In this document: positions 7,468 to 16,023 of the stretch, piece by piece
Layout: every line of letters starts with the position of its first letter
How positions within the stretch are numbered: position 1 is the stretch's first letter
NCBI GenBank assembly: GCA_016296165.1
Contig: JAEDJV010000003.1
Location: 1 to 48,423, forward strand
From: Oscillospiraceae bacterium
GTDB taxonomy: Bacteria; Bacillota; Clostridia; Oscillospirales; Ruminococcaceae
Direction of reading: 5' to 3'
DNA: 48,423 nucleotides
Made by a program: the position numbers and the translations under genes
Notes under the pieces: generated by a model
Told to the model about the DNA's origin: nothing
Databases searched by the model: none
What the model saw: the letters and a program-made list of their open reading frames with translations, nothing else

Positions 7468-9199
7468 TTAAACTGCCTCCTTTTACCTGAGATTCATATA
7501 CTTCACGATATATAGAATTTGTCATGAGAAGTTCATTGTGAGTTCCCATACCTTTTATCTGACTGTTATCCATTACAATGATGAAATCGCATTCCTGAAC
7601 TGAAGAAATACGCTGGGCAATTATTATTTTTGTTGTATTAGGAATTTCTTCACGGAAAGCCTTTCTTAATAAAGCGTCAGTTCTTGTATCTACAGCACTT
7701 GTTGAATCATCCAAAATAAGAATTTTTGGTTTTTTCAATAGTGCACGTGCTATGCACAGACGTTGCTTTTGTCCGCCGGAGACGTTTGTACCGCCCTGTT
7801 CTATATACGTGTCATATTTCTCCGGAAATCCCTGTATAAACTCATCAGCCATAGCAAGCCGGCATATATGTTCTATTTCGGCATCAGAAGCATCCGGGTT
7901 ACCCCATCTCATGTTTTCTTTTATTGTACCGGAGAAGAGAACATTTTTCTGAAGTACTACCGCTACTTCATTTCTGAGAGTTTCCAGGTCGTAGTTTCGT
8001 ACATCTGTTCCGCCTACAAGAACTCGTCCTTCCGAAACGTCATAAAGTCTGGAGATAAGATTAACAAGAGTTGATTTTGAAGATCCGGTTCCGCCTATAA
8101 TTCCAACTGTCTGTCCCGGATGTATATGAAGATTTATATTATTCAGAGCATAATTATTGTTTCCGTCATATCTGAAATATACGTTTTCAAAATCAATACT
8201 GCCGTCACGTACATTCATAACCGGATTATCAGGATTTTTTATTGTGGTTTCTTCAGAAAGAACTTCAGAAATACGCTGGGCTGATTCAATTGACATAGTA
8301 ACCATAACAAAAATCATAGAAACCATCATCAGACTCATAAGAATCTGGATTGAATATGTCATCATACCTGAAAGTGTACCGACACTTACACTTGCACCAT
8401 TGGTCGAGATTGCAATCTTTGAACAGAAAAATGAAATGAGTATCATTATAACGTAGATAGCCAGCTGCATCATAGGTGTATTTAGTGCAATCAAAACTTC
8501 TGCTTTTGTGAAATCATTGCATACATCTTTTGCGGCTGCGTTAAATTTTTCTTTTTCAAAGTCTTCTCTTACAAAAGATTTAACAACACGCATACCTTTA
8601 ATGTTTTCCTGTACAGATTCATTAAGTTTGTCGTATTTTTTAAATACTCTTACAAACACAGGTCTGACAACACTTATAATTTTAAAAAGACCAAATCCGA
8701 GAATTGGTACTACAACTGCAAATATCAGAGATAATTTTCCGCCGAGTTTTATTGACATAACAAATGCGAAAATAAGCATAAATGGACATCGTACCGCAAT
8801 TCTGATAATCATCATAAAAGCGAATTGTACATTGTTTACATCTGTTGTCATTCTTGTTACAAGACTTGAAGAGGAAAATTTATCGATGTTCGAAAATGAA
8901 AAGTCCTGTATCCTGTAGAACATATCATGTCTGAGATTTTTTGCAAATCCGCATGCAGCTATTGCACAGTAGTGTCCGGATAAAATACCAAAACTAAGGG
9001 AGAATATTGCTATAACAACAAGAAATAATCCATATTTTGTAATAACATCCATTCCGCATCCGTCCTGAATTTTATTAACCAGATCTGCAATCAGGAGTGG
9101 AAGGATACATTCAAGTACAACTTCTAAAGATACAAAAAGTGGTGTAAGTATTGTAGCTTTTTTGTATTCACGAATACACCCGACAATTTTTTTTATCAT
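7460..9199 (-). CDS. ABC exporter half-transporter, partner of the repetitive-tail subunit
   Basis: 579 residues from the ATG at 9199, which has AAAGGA about 7 nt upstream. The frame stays open to 9277, but that stretch lies over the promoter-operator region. Six transmembrane helices (about residues 1-300) precede a nucleotide-binding domain with Walker A GGTGSSKST, signature VSGGQKQR and Walker B ILILDDSTSAVD. The catalytic Glu after Walker B is replaced by Asp. One degenerate ATP site is usual in heterodimeric exporters of the TM287/288 and BmrCD type. It is first in a two-gene operon and overlaps the downstream subunit gene by 8 bp. Confidence 0.9.
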   Translation of the reverse strand: MIKKIVGCIREYKKATILTPLFVSLEVVLECILPLLIADLVNKIQDGCGMDVITKYGLFLVVIAIFSLSFGILSGHYCAIAACGFAKNLRHDMFYRIQDFSFSNIDKFSSSSLVTRMTTDVNNVQFAFMMIIRIAVRCPFMLIFAFVMSIKLGGKLSLIFAVVVPILGFGLFKIISVVRPVFVRVFKKYDKLNESVQENIKGMRVVKSFVREDFEKEKFNAAAKDVCNDFTKAEVLIALNTPMMQLAIYVIMILISFFCSKIAISTNGASVSVGTLSGMMTYSIQILMSLMMVSMIFVMVTMSIESAQRISEVLSEETTIKNPDNPVMNVRDGSIDFENVYFRYDGNNNYALNNINLHIHPGQTVGIIGGTGSSKSTLVNLISRLYDVSEGRVLVGGTDVRNYDLETLRNEVAVVLQKNVLFSGTIKENMRWGNPDASDAEIEHICRLAMADEFIQGFPEKYDTYIEQGGTNVSGGQKQRLCIARALLKKPKILILDDSTSAVDTRTDALLRKAFREEIPNTTKIIIAQRISSVQECDFIIVMDNSQIKGMGTHNELLMTNSIYREVYESQVKGGSLNG

Positions 9200-9227
9200 A
9201 AAAACATCCTTTCTGAGAATATTTAAA

Positions 9228-9255
9228 GTAAACAACGGACGAATATTTTGTTTAC
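9228..9255. promoter_or_regulatory. Candidate operator in the leader of the ABC exporter operon
   Basis: Perfect 8-bp inverted repeat GTAAACAA (9228-9235) and TTGTTTAC (9248-9255) with a 12-nt spacer, between the predicted start of transcription (about 9280) and the SD. An imperfect direct repeat (AACAACGGACGAA and AACGTCAGACGAA) overlaps it. No repressor gene is adjacent. Confidence 0.4.
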
Positions 9256-9286
9256 CAGCAAACGTCAGACGAAACATACAACAAAT

Positions 9287-9316
9287 ATTATACTATATTT
9301 TTATCAGAAAAGTCAA
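9287..9316 (-). promoter_or_regulatory. Promoter of the ABC exporter operon
   Basis: Minus strand TTGACT (9316-9311), 18-nt spacer, TATAAT (9292-9287). The leader to the ATG at 9199 is about 80 nt. Confidence 0.6.
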
Positions 9317-9371
9317 TGGATTTATTGTGCAATATATATGAGTGAACTACTGAAAAAATGTCAGATTAACT

Positions 9372-9414
9372 AAAACAAGGCTGAAGTATCGACTGTAAAA
9401 GTCAACTTCAGCCT
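9372..9414 (-). terminator. Terminator after spoVFB
   Basis: 10-bp stem AGGCTGAAGT (9378-9387) with ACTTCAGCCT (9405-9414), with further GACT/AGTC pairing inside the loop. On the minus strand it is followed by a modest T tract (TTGTTTTA). It lies 14 bp past the stop of the minus-strand gene. Confidence 0.65.
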
Positions 9415-9427
9415 GTTTGGCTAATAA

Positions 9428-10009
9428 TTATAATATTACGGGCTGGATCTGTTTACCGTCAGCAGCAGCCAGTATTGTTTCAGGTATTCTTGAGAAATCT
9501 CCTATCAGCGATGACGGTTTACTGTTGTAGTTATCCTGAGAAAAAGGTACAAAAAAATAGTTTTTGGTATTCATTAAATATCCTATGTTCTTTAGGGAAC
9601 CGGCCAGAGCGTCGTTTGTAGAAATATTAATTACAACAGGTCTTGAATTTCTCAGATGAGATTTTACAGCCATTGTAGCAGGAGTATCCGTTATGCTGTA
9701 TGCAAGTTTAGCCAGAGTATTTCCGGTACATGGCGCCACCACCATGATATCAGTCATGTTTTTTGGACCGACAGGCTCTGCATCAACAATATTTGTTATG
9801 GGCTTTACTCCGCAGATTCGGGTTATTTCATTTATATGATCATCTGCATTTCCAAACCTGGTATCCGTAATGCAGCTTGAAAGGGACATTACAGGGATTA
9901 CTACAGCCCCGCTTTCTTTTAATATTTTCATCTGCTCAAATGCTTTGCTGAATGTACAAAATGAACCGGTTACTGCAAATCCTATTTTCATACCATTTAG
10001 TTTATTCAT
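9428..10009 (-). CDS. spoVFB: Dipicolinate synthase subunit B
   Basis: 193 residues, a flavoprotein-like Rossmann protein. It opens with MKIGFAVTGSFCTF and has conserved blocks around residues 85-120 (TDIMVVAPCTGNTLAKLA) and 120-145 (TDTPATMAVKSHLRN), as in SpoVFB/DpaB. With subunit A it makes dipicolinic acid from a lysine-pathway intermediate in the mother cell; dipicolinate then fills the spore core with calcium. The gene overlaps spoVFA by 8 bp in the order A-B, as in B. subtilis. ATG at 10009; an in-frame ATG six codons on is a possible alternative start. Confidence 0.92.
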   Translation of the reverse strand: MNKLNGMKIGFAVTGSFCTFSKAFEQMKILKESGAVVIPVMSLSSCITDTRFGNADDHINEITRICGVKPITNIVDAEPVGPKNMTDIMVVAPCTGNTLAKLAYSITDTPATMAVKSHLRNSRPVVINISTNDALAGSLKNIGYLMNTKNYFFVPFSQDNYNSKPSSLIGDFSRIPETILAAADGKQIQPVIL

Positions 10010-10880
10010 ACAACAGCCCCCTTTCTGACAGAATATTAATCACAGTATCTGCTATTATTTCTCCGGAAGTTACCGGAGCTGTTTTTCCCGGGAGACCTAA
10101 AGCCCATATGACCTTAATCCCGAGTTTCGCAGCAGCAGAAAAATCAACTCCTCCGGGTTTGGAAGCAAGATCTATAATGAGACAGTCCGGATCTGCTCTT
10201 TCAAGGATCGATTTGTCCAGAACCATCGCTGGGACGGTGTTGATCACCAGTGACATATCTGAAATAGTTTTCTGTATTTCATAGATGTGAATTGTCCGGC
10301 AACCAAAAACTTCTGCCCACGCCAGATCAGAATATTTTCGGGCTGCAACAGTAATTTTACACCCCATGGCTTTAAGTATTTTTATGAGTACCTTTGTTAT
10401 TCTGCCATGTCCTGTAATCAGTACTTCAGAGCCTGATAATGTTGTGGGCATTTCTTCGAGAGCAATCTGAACAGCACCTTCTGCTGTAGGTACAGCATTA
10501 AGTACACTAAACTCTTCACGTTCAATGTAATCTATTGTTTCAAATCCTGATTTTTCAAAGAAATCCCTTGATTTTGAATCAATTTTTCCTCCGAAAATTA
10601 TACCGCCTTTTTTCACAGTAGATATAATACTGCTGAGTGAAATGCTGTTTTTACTGTATGGTGCATTAAGAATTATTCCGTCAGCAGAAACCGGCATCGG
10701 AAGAAGTAAATAATCTGCGAAACATTGAGACATATCATCAAAATCAATATATCTGATTGATTCCGAAATAAAAACATCCTTTTCAAATCCGGTAATCTGA
10801 ACATTAAATCTCCCGGCTAATTTATTTGAAGCATATATCTGACGCAGGTCACCGCCTGCAGTAAATAATGTTTGTTTCAT
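10002..10880 (-). CDS. spoVFA: Dipicolinate synthase subunit A
   Basis: 292 residues, close to the B. subtilis SpoVFA length. The N-terminal half matches the dipicolinate synthase A N-domain. A Rossmann nucleotide-binding segment lies near residues 150-185 (SEVLITGHGRITKVLIKIL, then KITVAARK), followed by LVINTVPAMVLD near 215. It is the NAD(P)H-dependent partner of SpoVFB. The ATG at 10880 has GGAGG 5 nt upstream. A sigma-K-like promoter lies 40 bp upstream, matching late mother-cell expression known for this operon in bacilli. Its presence argues that this lineage forms spores or did so recently. Confidence 0.93.
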   Translation of the reverse strand: MKQTLFTAGGDLRQIYASNKLAGRFNVQITGFEKDVFISESIRYIDFDDMSQCFADYLLLPMPVSADGIILNAPYSKNSISLSSIISTVKKGGIIFGGKIDSKSRDFFEKSGFETIDYIEREEFSVLNAVPTAEGAVQIALEEMPTTLSGSEVLITGHGRITKVLIKILKAMGCKITVAARKYSDLAWAEVFGCRTIHIYEIQKTISDMSLVINTVPAMVLDKSILERADPDCLIIDLASKPGGVDFSAAAKLGIKVIWALGLPGKTAPVTSGEIIADTVINILSERGLLYE

Positions 10881-10918
10881 AATAACCTCCGAAAAAAAAT
10901 TAATCAGCGACTATATAA

Positions 10919-10946
10919 TATCTTATGATAATGAAAAATAAACTGT
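10919..10946 (-). promoter_or_regulatory. Sigma-K-like promoter of spoVFAB
   Basis: On the minus strand, AC (10946-10945), a 17-nt gap, then CATAAGATA (10927-10919), matching the sigma-K -10 consensus CATANNNTA. No housekeeping promoter is seen here. The AC element is short, so the match rests mainly on the -10 and on context. Confidence 0.5.
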
Positions 10947-10993
10947 GAATTATAATAATATTAATCTGAAATAAAAAATCTTTTAAAAATATA

Positions 10994-11022
10994 GTGACAA
11001 ATCTCTGCATATATGTTAATAT
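10994..11022 (+). promoter_or_regulatory. Candidate promoter of uppP
   Basis: GTGACA (10994-10999), 17-nt spacer, TAATAT (11017-11022), 39 bp before the ATG. Confidence 0.45.
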
Positions 11023-11061
11023 TAAATATAGAATTTATTTATGAAAAGGAAGAATTAGCAA

Positions 11062-11889
11062 ATGTCTTTTATCGAAATCTTAAAAGCAGTTTTTTTTGGT
11101 ATAGTTGAAGGAATTACAGAATGGCTTCCTGTCAGCAGTACAGGTCATCTTATACTTCTTGATGAATTCATTCAGCTTAAGGAATCAGATGATTTCAAGA
11201 ATGTTTTCAATGTCGTAATACAGCTTGGTGCTATTATGGCTGTTGTACTTCTTTACTGGAAACAGATATTTCCGTTTTCTTTTAAAGAAAAGCCTGTAGT
11301 AAAAAAAGACATATTCAGTTTATGGTTTAAGATTCTTACAGCCTGTATTCCTGCCGCAGTTATTGGCTTGCTGTTTGATGAAGTTTTTGAAAAATATTTT
11401 TATAATCCTGCTACAGTAGCAATTTTCCTGATTCTCGTGGGTGTTGCGTTTATTATTCTGGAAACTAAAAATAAAACCCGCAGTACGCGTGTAAACAGTC
11501 TTTCAGAGATTACATATAAAGATGCATTTATTATAGGTTTGTTTCAGCTGATTGCAGCCATTTTTCCGGGAACATCAAGATCCGGTTCAACAATAATGGG
11601 TGGTCTTGCGATAGGTGTTTCAAGAAGTGTTATCGCTGAATTTACTTTTTTCCTCGCTATTCCTGTGATGTTCGGTGCAAGTTTGCTTAAGATTGTAAAA
11701 TACGGACTGGCGTTTTCATCTTCACAGCTGATATTACTGATTGTATCAATGGTTGTTTCATTTGTGGTATCAGTTGTGGTAATTAAATTTCTTATGGGAT
11801 ATATTAAAAAACATGACTTTAAGGCATTTGGCTGGTACAGAATAGTACTTGGAATTCTTGTGCTTGCATACTTTGCATTTGTGAAGTGA
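11062..11889 (+). CDS. uppP: Undecaprenyl-diphosphatase (BacA family)
   Basis: 275-residue integral membrane enzyme that removes a phosphate from undecaprenyl pyrophosphate to recycle the lipid carrier for cell-wall synthesis; it can give bacitracin tolerance. Both signature blocks are intact: EGITEWLPVSSTGHL (residues about 17-31) and the PGTSRSGSTI block (residues about 170-180) with the catalytic Ser and Arg residues. About seven or eight hydrophobic segments. SD AGGAAG lies upstream of the ATG at 11062. It ends at its own hairpin terminator, so the downstream SGNH hydrolase gene is probably expressed separately or by readthrough. Confidence 0.96.
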   Translation: MSFIEILKAVFFGIVEGITEWLPVSSTGHLILLDEFIQLKESDDFKNVFNVVIQLGAIMAVVLLYWKQIFPFSFKEKPVVKKDIFSLWFKILTACIPAAVIGLLFDEVFEKYFYNPATVAIFLILVGVAFIILETKNKTRSTRVNSLSEITYKDAFIIGLFQLIAAIFPGTSRSGSTIMGGLAIGVSRSVIAEFTFFLAIPVMFGASLLKIVKYGLAFSSSQLILLIVSMVVSFVVSVVVIKFLMGYIKKHDFKAFGWYRIVLGILVLAYFAFVK

Positions 11890-11900
11890 AAATGATTAAT

Positions 11901-11932
11901 GCCTGATATCATTTTGTATCGGGCATATTTTC
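11901..11932 (+). terminator. Terminator of uppP
   Basis: GCCTGATA (11901-11908) pairs with TATCGGGC (11917-11924), including one G-U pair, followed by a T-rich tract. It lies in what would be the first codons of the longest possible frame of the next gene, which supports a later start there. Confidence 0.65.
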
Positions 11933-11952
11933 TTTGGTGGTGGATAGAAAGT

Positions 11953-12813
11953 ATGAACATTTACAGAAAAAGACAGCTTGGAGCAGCTTTTGTTTTAGCT
12001 GTATTGATTTTTTCTATTGTCGGAATAGTTCGCTGTTCTTCTGGTAAAAAAGACGAGGAAACAGTTCAGACAGGTGCAGATAACGTAACAAATGATGAAA
12101 TTATTGTTCCGAATATAGATATTTCAGAACTTGAAGAAATAAATAATGATAATATTCCGGTTGAGCATGTTTTTTCAGACAGAAGTGAAATTCCTTTTAT
12201 CGATGTGAATTTTTCACCTGATGATATCTCGCTGATAGATGCAAAATATCTGAAAGATGTAGTTATTATCGGCGATTCAATTGCAAAGGGATACAGCGTT
12301 TACGGTAGAATGGAAGATGACAATGTACTGGCTGTAGGTTCGATAGGTGTTAGAAACGTCCTTGATACTGAGTTCGATTATCAGGGATTTTCACTTGAAA
12401 TTACTGATATTCTTAACAGAAGGAAACCTAAGTATATTTTTATTTCACTTGGGATGAACGATATAAATATCCATTCTGAGGAAGATTTTACAAACAACTA
12501 TAAAAATTTTATTGAGGAAATTAAAAAGGTTACACCGGATTCAAAGATAATAGTAACTGCTATTACTCCGGTTACATATGGTAACAAGTTTACTCAGAAC
12601 GAGAAAATTGATACATACAATGAAGCTTTGAGAAAAATGGTTTTTGATTATAACAGTGAGAAAATATTTTTTGTAAATGCCGCACAGTATATCAAAGATC
12701 CGTCTAATAACGGGCTGATAAATAAGTTCACAAGCGGAGACGGGATACATCTTTCAGCAGAAGCTTATGATTATCTTCTTACATATATGCTTATGATGCT
12801 TGAATGGATATGA
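11953..12813 (+). CDS. Membrane-anchored SGNH/GDSL hydrolase
   Basis: 286 residues from the ATG at 11953. The frame extends back to 11899, but that part covers the uppP terminator. One N-terminal signal-anchor helix (about residues 8-28) is followed by an acidic linker and an SGNH hydrolase fold. Block I is VVIIGDSIAKGYS (nucleophile Ser), block III is ISLGMNDIN (Asn), and block V is DGIHLSAEAYDYL (Asp and His). Such proteins are extracytoplasmic esterases or O-acetyl (de)acetylases acting on glycans; no substrate can be assigned. Position after uppP hints at envelope function, but this is inference. Confidence 0.8.
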   Translation: MNIYRKRQLGAAFVLAVLIFSIVGIVRCSSGKKDEETVQTGADNVTNDEIIVPNIDISELEEINNDNIPVEHVFSDRSEIPFIDVNFSPDDISLIDAKYLKDVVIIGDSIAKGYSVYGRMEDDNVLAVGSIGVRNVLDTEFDYQGFSLEITDILNRRKPKYIFISLGMNDINIHSEEDFTNNYKNFIEEIKKVTPDSKIIVTAITPVTYGNKFTQNEKIDTYNEALRKMVFDYNSEKIFFVNAAQYIKDPSNNGLINKFTSGDGIHLSAEAYDYLLTYMLMMLEWI

Positions 12814-12839
12814 AAAAATATATAAAGGATTAATTGAAA

Positions 12840-13343
12840 ATGAGAATAAAATGTCTTTTTACCAAGGATCAGATTTTTAGAAGAGTAAAAGAACTTGCAT
12901 GCCAGATTTCCCGTGATTATTCAGGAGAAAAAGAACTGATAGTTTTGTGTGTGTTAAATGGTTCCATGTTTTTTGCAGCTGATCTTCTTAGAGAACTGCG
13001 TACTCCCTGCCAGCTTAACTGTATAAAAGCCTGTGCCAATGAGAGCGGGAAGATTGAACTCTGTTACGGAGCAGATATAAATGTAGCGGGAAAGGACGTC
13101 CTGATTATTGAAGATATTGTTGATTCAGGAATAACATTAAAATCTATTACAGAAATTTATATGAAACAAAATCCTAAATCAATTAAAATTTGTACATTTC
13201 TGGATAAAAAAGGACGCCGTATCGAAGAAATTCAGGTTGATTATGCCGGATTTGAAATTGATGACAAATTTGTTGTTGGATATGGCATGGACTATAACAG
13301 CAAATACAGGGAACTTCCTTATGTTGGATATGTTATTCATTAA
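12840..13343 (+). CDS. hpt: Hypoxanthine phosphoribosyltransferase
   Basis: 167 residues. Purine salvage: converts hypoxanthine or guanine plus PRPP to IMP or GMP. The PRPP-binding loop VLIIEDIVDSGITL lies near residues 90-103, and an early conserved LNGSMFFAADLLREL block near residues 40-55 (LCVLNGS). Length and order match bacterial HPRTs. The start could be TTG at 12834 (AAGGA 4 nt away) or ATG at 12840 (10 nt); I prefer ATG. It lies 26 bp after the SGNH hydrolase gene, so the two are probably co-transcribed. It ends in a strong bidirectional terminator. Confidence 0.93.
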   Translation: MRIKCLFTKDQIFRRVKELACQISRDYSGEKELIVLCVLNGSMFFAADLLRELRTPCQLNCIKACANESGKIELCYGADINVAGKDVLIIEDIVDSGITLKSITEIYMKQNPKSIKICTFLDKKGRRIEEIQVDYAGFEIDDKFVVGYGMDYNSKYRELPYVGYVIH

Positions 13344-13345
13344 CT

Positions 13346-13384
13346 AAAAAAATCGTTCAGCAAAAAAAGCTGAACGATTTTTTT
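13346..13384. terminator. Bidirectional terminator between hpt and the lipid kinase gene
   Basis: TCGTTCAGC (13353-13361) pairs with GCTGAACGA (13369-13377), with seven A before and seven T after. Serves both convergent genes. Confidence 0.9.
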
Positions 13385-14282
13385 AGTTGGGTACAATCAT
13401 CTCAATGGCCTTATGATTGTTGTGTATATGAACTGATTTCTGGTCACCGCCAAACTCTCCGTCAATGGTCCATGTCATTTCTGAGTTGCCGGTAATGGTA
13501 ATATCTGAGGTTTTAAAGTATTTTACATGGTCAGTATCAATTGGCTGCTTTATATTCAACAGGGATGAAAGTGCTTTCTGAAGCTCAACAGGATTGCCGG
13601 GAGTACGGATGAGTGTAACCTCATACTCCCCGTCATCAAGAGAAAAATCTCCAAGTGACAAAAGACCGCCGACATATGCAGTATTGGAAACCATACCGAA
13701 TATAAAGTCATCCGTAATTGTGTTTCCGTTGTACTCAATTGTGAGATTGTGCGATTTGATATTTTTTATATGACGAAGACCCTCAAAAATATATGCAGCA
13801 TGTCCAAGTACATTTTTTGTCTGCTGCGGTGTTTCGTACGGAACTTCGGTCAGAGCACCGAAAGCAGCGACATATGTGAAAAATCTGTCATTAAAACCGC
13901 CGATATCAACAGGAACCTTCTGACCGGACAGAATAGCTGACAACGCTTTATCAGGATCATCCGGTATATTAAGACTTCGTGCAAAATCATTAGTTGTACC
14001 GGACGGGATATATGCAATAGGTAACTTGTGCTCACTCTGCATTATTCCGCTGATTACTTCATTAAGTGTTCCGTCTCCTCCGGAACAAAGAATCATATCA
14101 TATTCGCTGTGCGATGTACTGCATATCCTCATTGCGGTTTCACTCGCATCCAGCTGGCACTGAGTCGGCCTCACAGTAACTTCATATCCGGCCGCAGTAA
14201 GGACGTTAATGATATCCGGTGCTTTTGTTTTTATGGTTCCTTTTCCTGAATAGGGATTATATATGAAATAAATCTTTTTCAT
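13383..14282 (-). CDS. YegS/DgkB/BmrU-family lipid kinase (diacylglycerol kinase catalytic domain)
   Basis: 299 residues. An N-terminal catalytic domain shows the family motifs: FIYNPYSGKG (residues about 5-14), CSGGDGTLNEV (about 64-74), and IPSGTTNDFARSL (about 92-104). The C-terminal beta-sandwich includes MVSNTAYVGGLLSLG and MTWTIDGEFGG. The family phosphorylates diacylglycerol (DgkB, which recycles DAG from lipoteichoic-acid synthesis) or related lipids; the substrate here is unproven. SD GGAGGG lies 8 nt before the ATG at 14282. It is divergent from cardiolipin synthase, so two phospholipid enzymes share an intergenic region. Confidence 0.88.
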   Translation of the reverse strand: MKKIYFIYNPYSGKGTIKTKAPDIINVLTAAGYEVTVRPTQCQLDASETAMRICSTSHSEYDMILCSGGDGTLNEVISGIMQSEHKLPIAYIPSGTTNDFARSLNIPDDPDKALSAILSGQKVPVDIGGFNDRFFTYVAAFGALTEVPYETPQQTKNVLGHAAYIFEGLRHIKNIKSHNLTIEYNGNTITDDFIFGMVSNTAYVGGLLSLGDFSLDDGEYEVTLIRTPGNPVELQKALSSLLNIKQPIDTDHVKYFKTSDITITGNSEMTWTIDGEFGGDQKSVHIHNNHKAIEMIVPN

Positions 14283-14415
14283 TTATGGCCCTCCTGAAAA
14301 ATATTATGGTAAATGATATTTTTGTTTGGTGTTTGTTAATAATTACGGCAAATAAATCATATAATCATTATATCCGTTTTGTAAAAATATTTCAAGTCGG
14401 CGGAGGAAATTCCTT

Positions 14416-15897
14416 ATGAAAAAATTTTTCAGGATTATTTGCGGAAGAGTTTTTGCGGCTGGATTGTTCATATTTATACAAGTTTTGTTTGTATTTTTAC
14501 TGGTATATCAGTTGAGTGAATATTCATTATTTCTGAGAACAATAATGAGCATTGTAAGTTTCGGATTAATAATTTATCTGGTAAATAAGCATGAAAACCC
14601 CATGTTCACACTTTCGTGGAGTTTAGCTATTCTGCTGTTTCCACCTGCAGGATGGATTTTTTATTTTATTTTTCGGAGAAGAGACATAAAAAAAATATCC
14701 GGAAAAGAAGATATAAGAGACAGAACAGGGGAGAGGATTGATAATCTTTCTGATGATATTTACCGTATTGTTTCATATATTTGTAGTGTATCAGATTACA
14801 GGTGCAGTTTTGGTTCAAAAACAGAATATTTCCCGACAGGTGAGACTTTCTACAGTGATTATATTTATAATCTGAAAAAAGCAGAAAAATATATTTTTCT
14901 TGAATATTTTATTTACAGCAGAGGACAGATGTGGACTGAGGTTTATGAGATACTTAAGGAAAGAGCTTCAAAAGGTGTTGAGATAAGGATAATATACGAT
15001 GATTTGTGTTCATCAATGTTTGATAGAAAAATGAGGAGAGATCTGGAAAACATAGGAATAAAGACAGCTGCGTTTAATGAGGTTAAGCCATTTCCTAATA
15101 TATTTCTCAATTACAGGGATCACAGGAAAATTACTGTTATTGACGGAGAGTTAGCCTACACCGGGGGAATTAATGTTGCGGATGAGTATATAAACAGAAA
15201 GGAACGGTTTGGCTACTGGAAAGATAGTGTCGTGAAAATAACCGGTTTAGCAGCTGTTGATATAGCTGTAAGTTTTCTGAGAATGTGGCAGCAATGTACG
15301 AGTGAAAAAATAAACTTAAAAAAATATAAGACTGAAAGAAAGTATGAAAGTAATTTAGTTCTTCCTTTTGATGATAATCCGGGAGACTCAAACAGAACTG
15401 CAGAGATGATTTATCTGAAGATTATCAATAATTCCGAAAAATATGTATATATAACAACACCATATTTAATACCGGATGTGGAAATGCTGACAGCATTAAG
15501 GCTTGCAGCTAAAAGTGGTATAGATGTACGGATAGTGACCCCGCATATCCCGGATAAAAAAATAATTTTTTCAGTAACCCGTTCAAATTATCTGAAACTT
15601 TTAAAAGATGGTGTTCAGATATATGAATATCTTCCGGGTTTTATTCATTCAAAAACGATTGTTTCAGATGATGAATCAGCCGTAGTCGGAACTGCAAACT
15701 TTGATTACAGGAGTTTTTATTTGCTTTATGAAAACGGGGTTTATATGTACAGAACAGATGCGGTTATACAGATGAAAACTGATTTCGAAGACATATTAAA
15801 AAGCTGTGTGAAAATAACTGAAGAGTATTATCATGATATTCCTGTACTAAACAGATTTTTGGGGGCTATATTAAAAATATTTTCTCCATTAATGTAG
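14416..15897 (+). CDS. cls: Cardiolipin synthase (phospholipase D family)
   Basis: 493 residues, typical for bacterial ClsA-type enzymes that condense two phosphatidylglycerols to cardiolipin. Two or three N-terminal hydrophobic segments (about residues 10-90, with the PLDc_N-like PPAGWIFYFIFRRRD end) are followed by two HKD catalytic motifs. The first is DHRKITVIDG near residue 235; the second is HSKTIVSDD near residue 415, followed by GTANFDYRSF. SD is GGAGG just before the ATG at 14416. No clear terminator follows; the next gene has its own promoter. Confidence 0.93.
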   Translation: MKKFFRIICGRVFAAGLFIFIQVLFVFLLVYQLSEYSLFLRTIMSIVSFGLIIYLVNKHENPMFTLSWSLAILLFPPAGWIFYFIFRRRDIKKISGKEDIRDRTGERIDNLSDDIYRIVSYICSVSDYRCSFGSKTEYFPTGETFYSDYIYNLKKAEKYIFLEYFIYSRGQMWTEVYEILKERASKGVEIRIIYDDLCSSMFDRKMRRDLENIGIKTAAFNEVKPFPNIFLNYRDHRKITVIDGELAYTGGINVADEYINRKERFGYWKDSVVKITGLAAVDIAVSFLRMWQQCTSEKINLKKYKTERKYESNLVLPFDDNPGDSNRTAEMIYLKIINNSEKYVYITTPYLIPDVEMLTALRLAAKSGIDVRIVTPHIPDKKIIFSVTRSNYLKLLKDGVQIYEYLPGFIHSKTIVSDDESAVVGTANFDYRSFYLLYENGVYMYRTDAVIQMKTDFEDILKSCVKITEEYYHDIPVLNRFLGAILKIFSPLM

Positions 15898-15914
15898 GAA
15901 ATTGGTCGATATGC

Positions 15915-15943
15915 TTGAAATATGACATGATTTATGGTATAAT
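15915..15943 (+). promoter_or_regulatory. Promoter of the acidic unknown protein gene
   Basis: TTGAAA (15915-15920), 17-nt spacer, TATAAT (15938-15943). Predicted start of transcription is about 15950. Confidence 0.7.
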
Positions 15944-16023
15944 ATTAGTGAGAAAAGAAGTTATAATAAAAAATTACAGATGATATTTTTGACGATGCTG
16001 CATTATGGGAAAACGGACATGAT

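Noticed and set aside
9200..9277. N-terminal extension of the ABC half-transporter to 9277
   Set aside because: It covers the promoter-proximal leader and a palindrome, and the ATG at 9199 has a good SD and gives the normal exporter length.
11899..11952. N-terminal extension of the SGNH hydrolase to 11899
   Set aside because: It lies across the uppP terminator; starting at 11953 gives a typical signal anchor.
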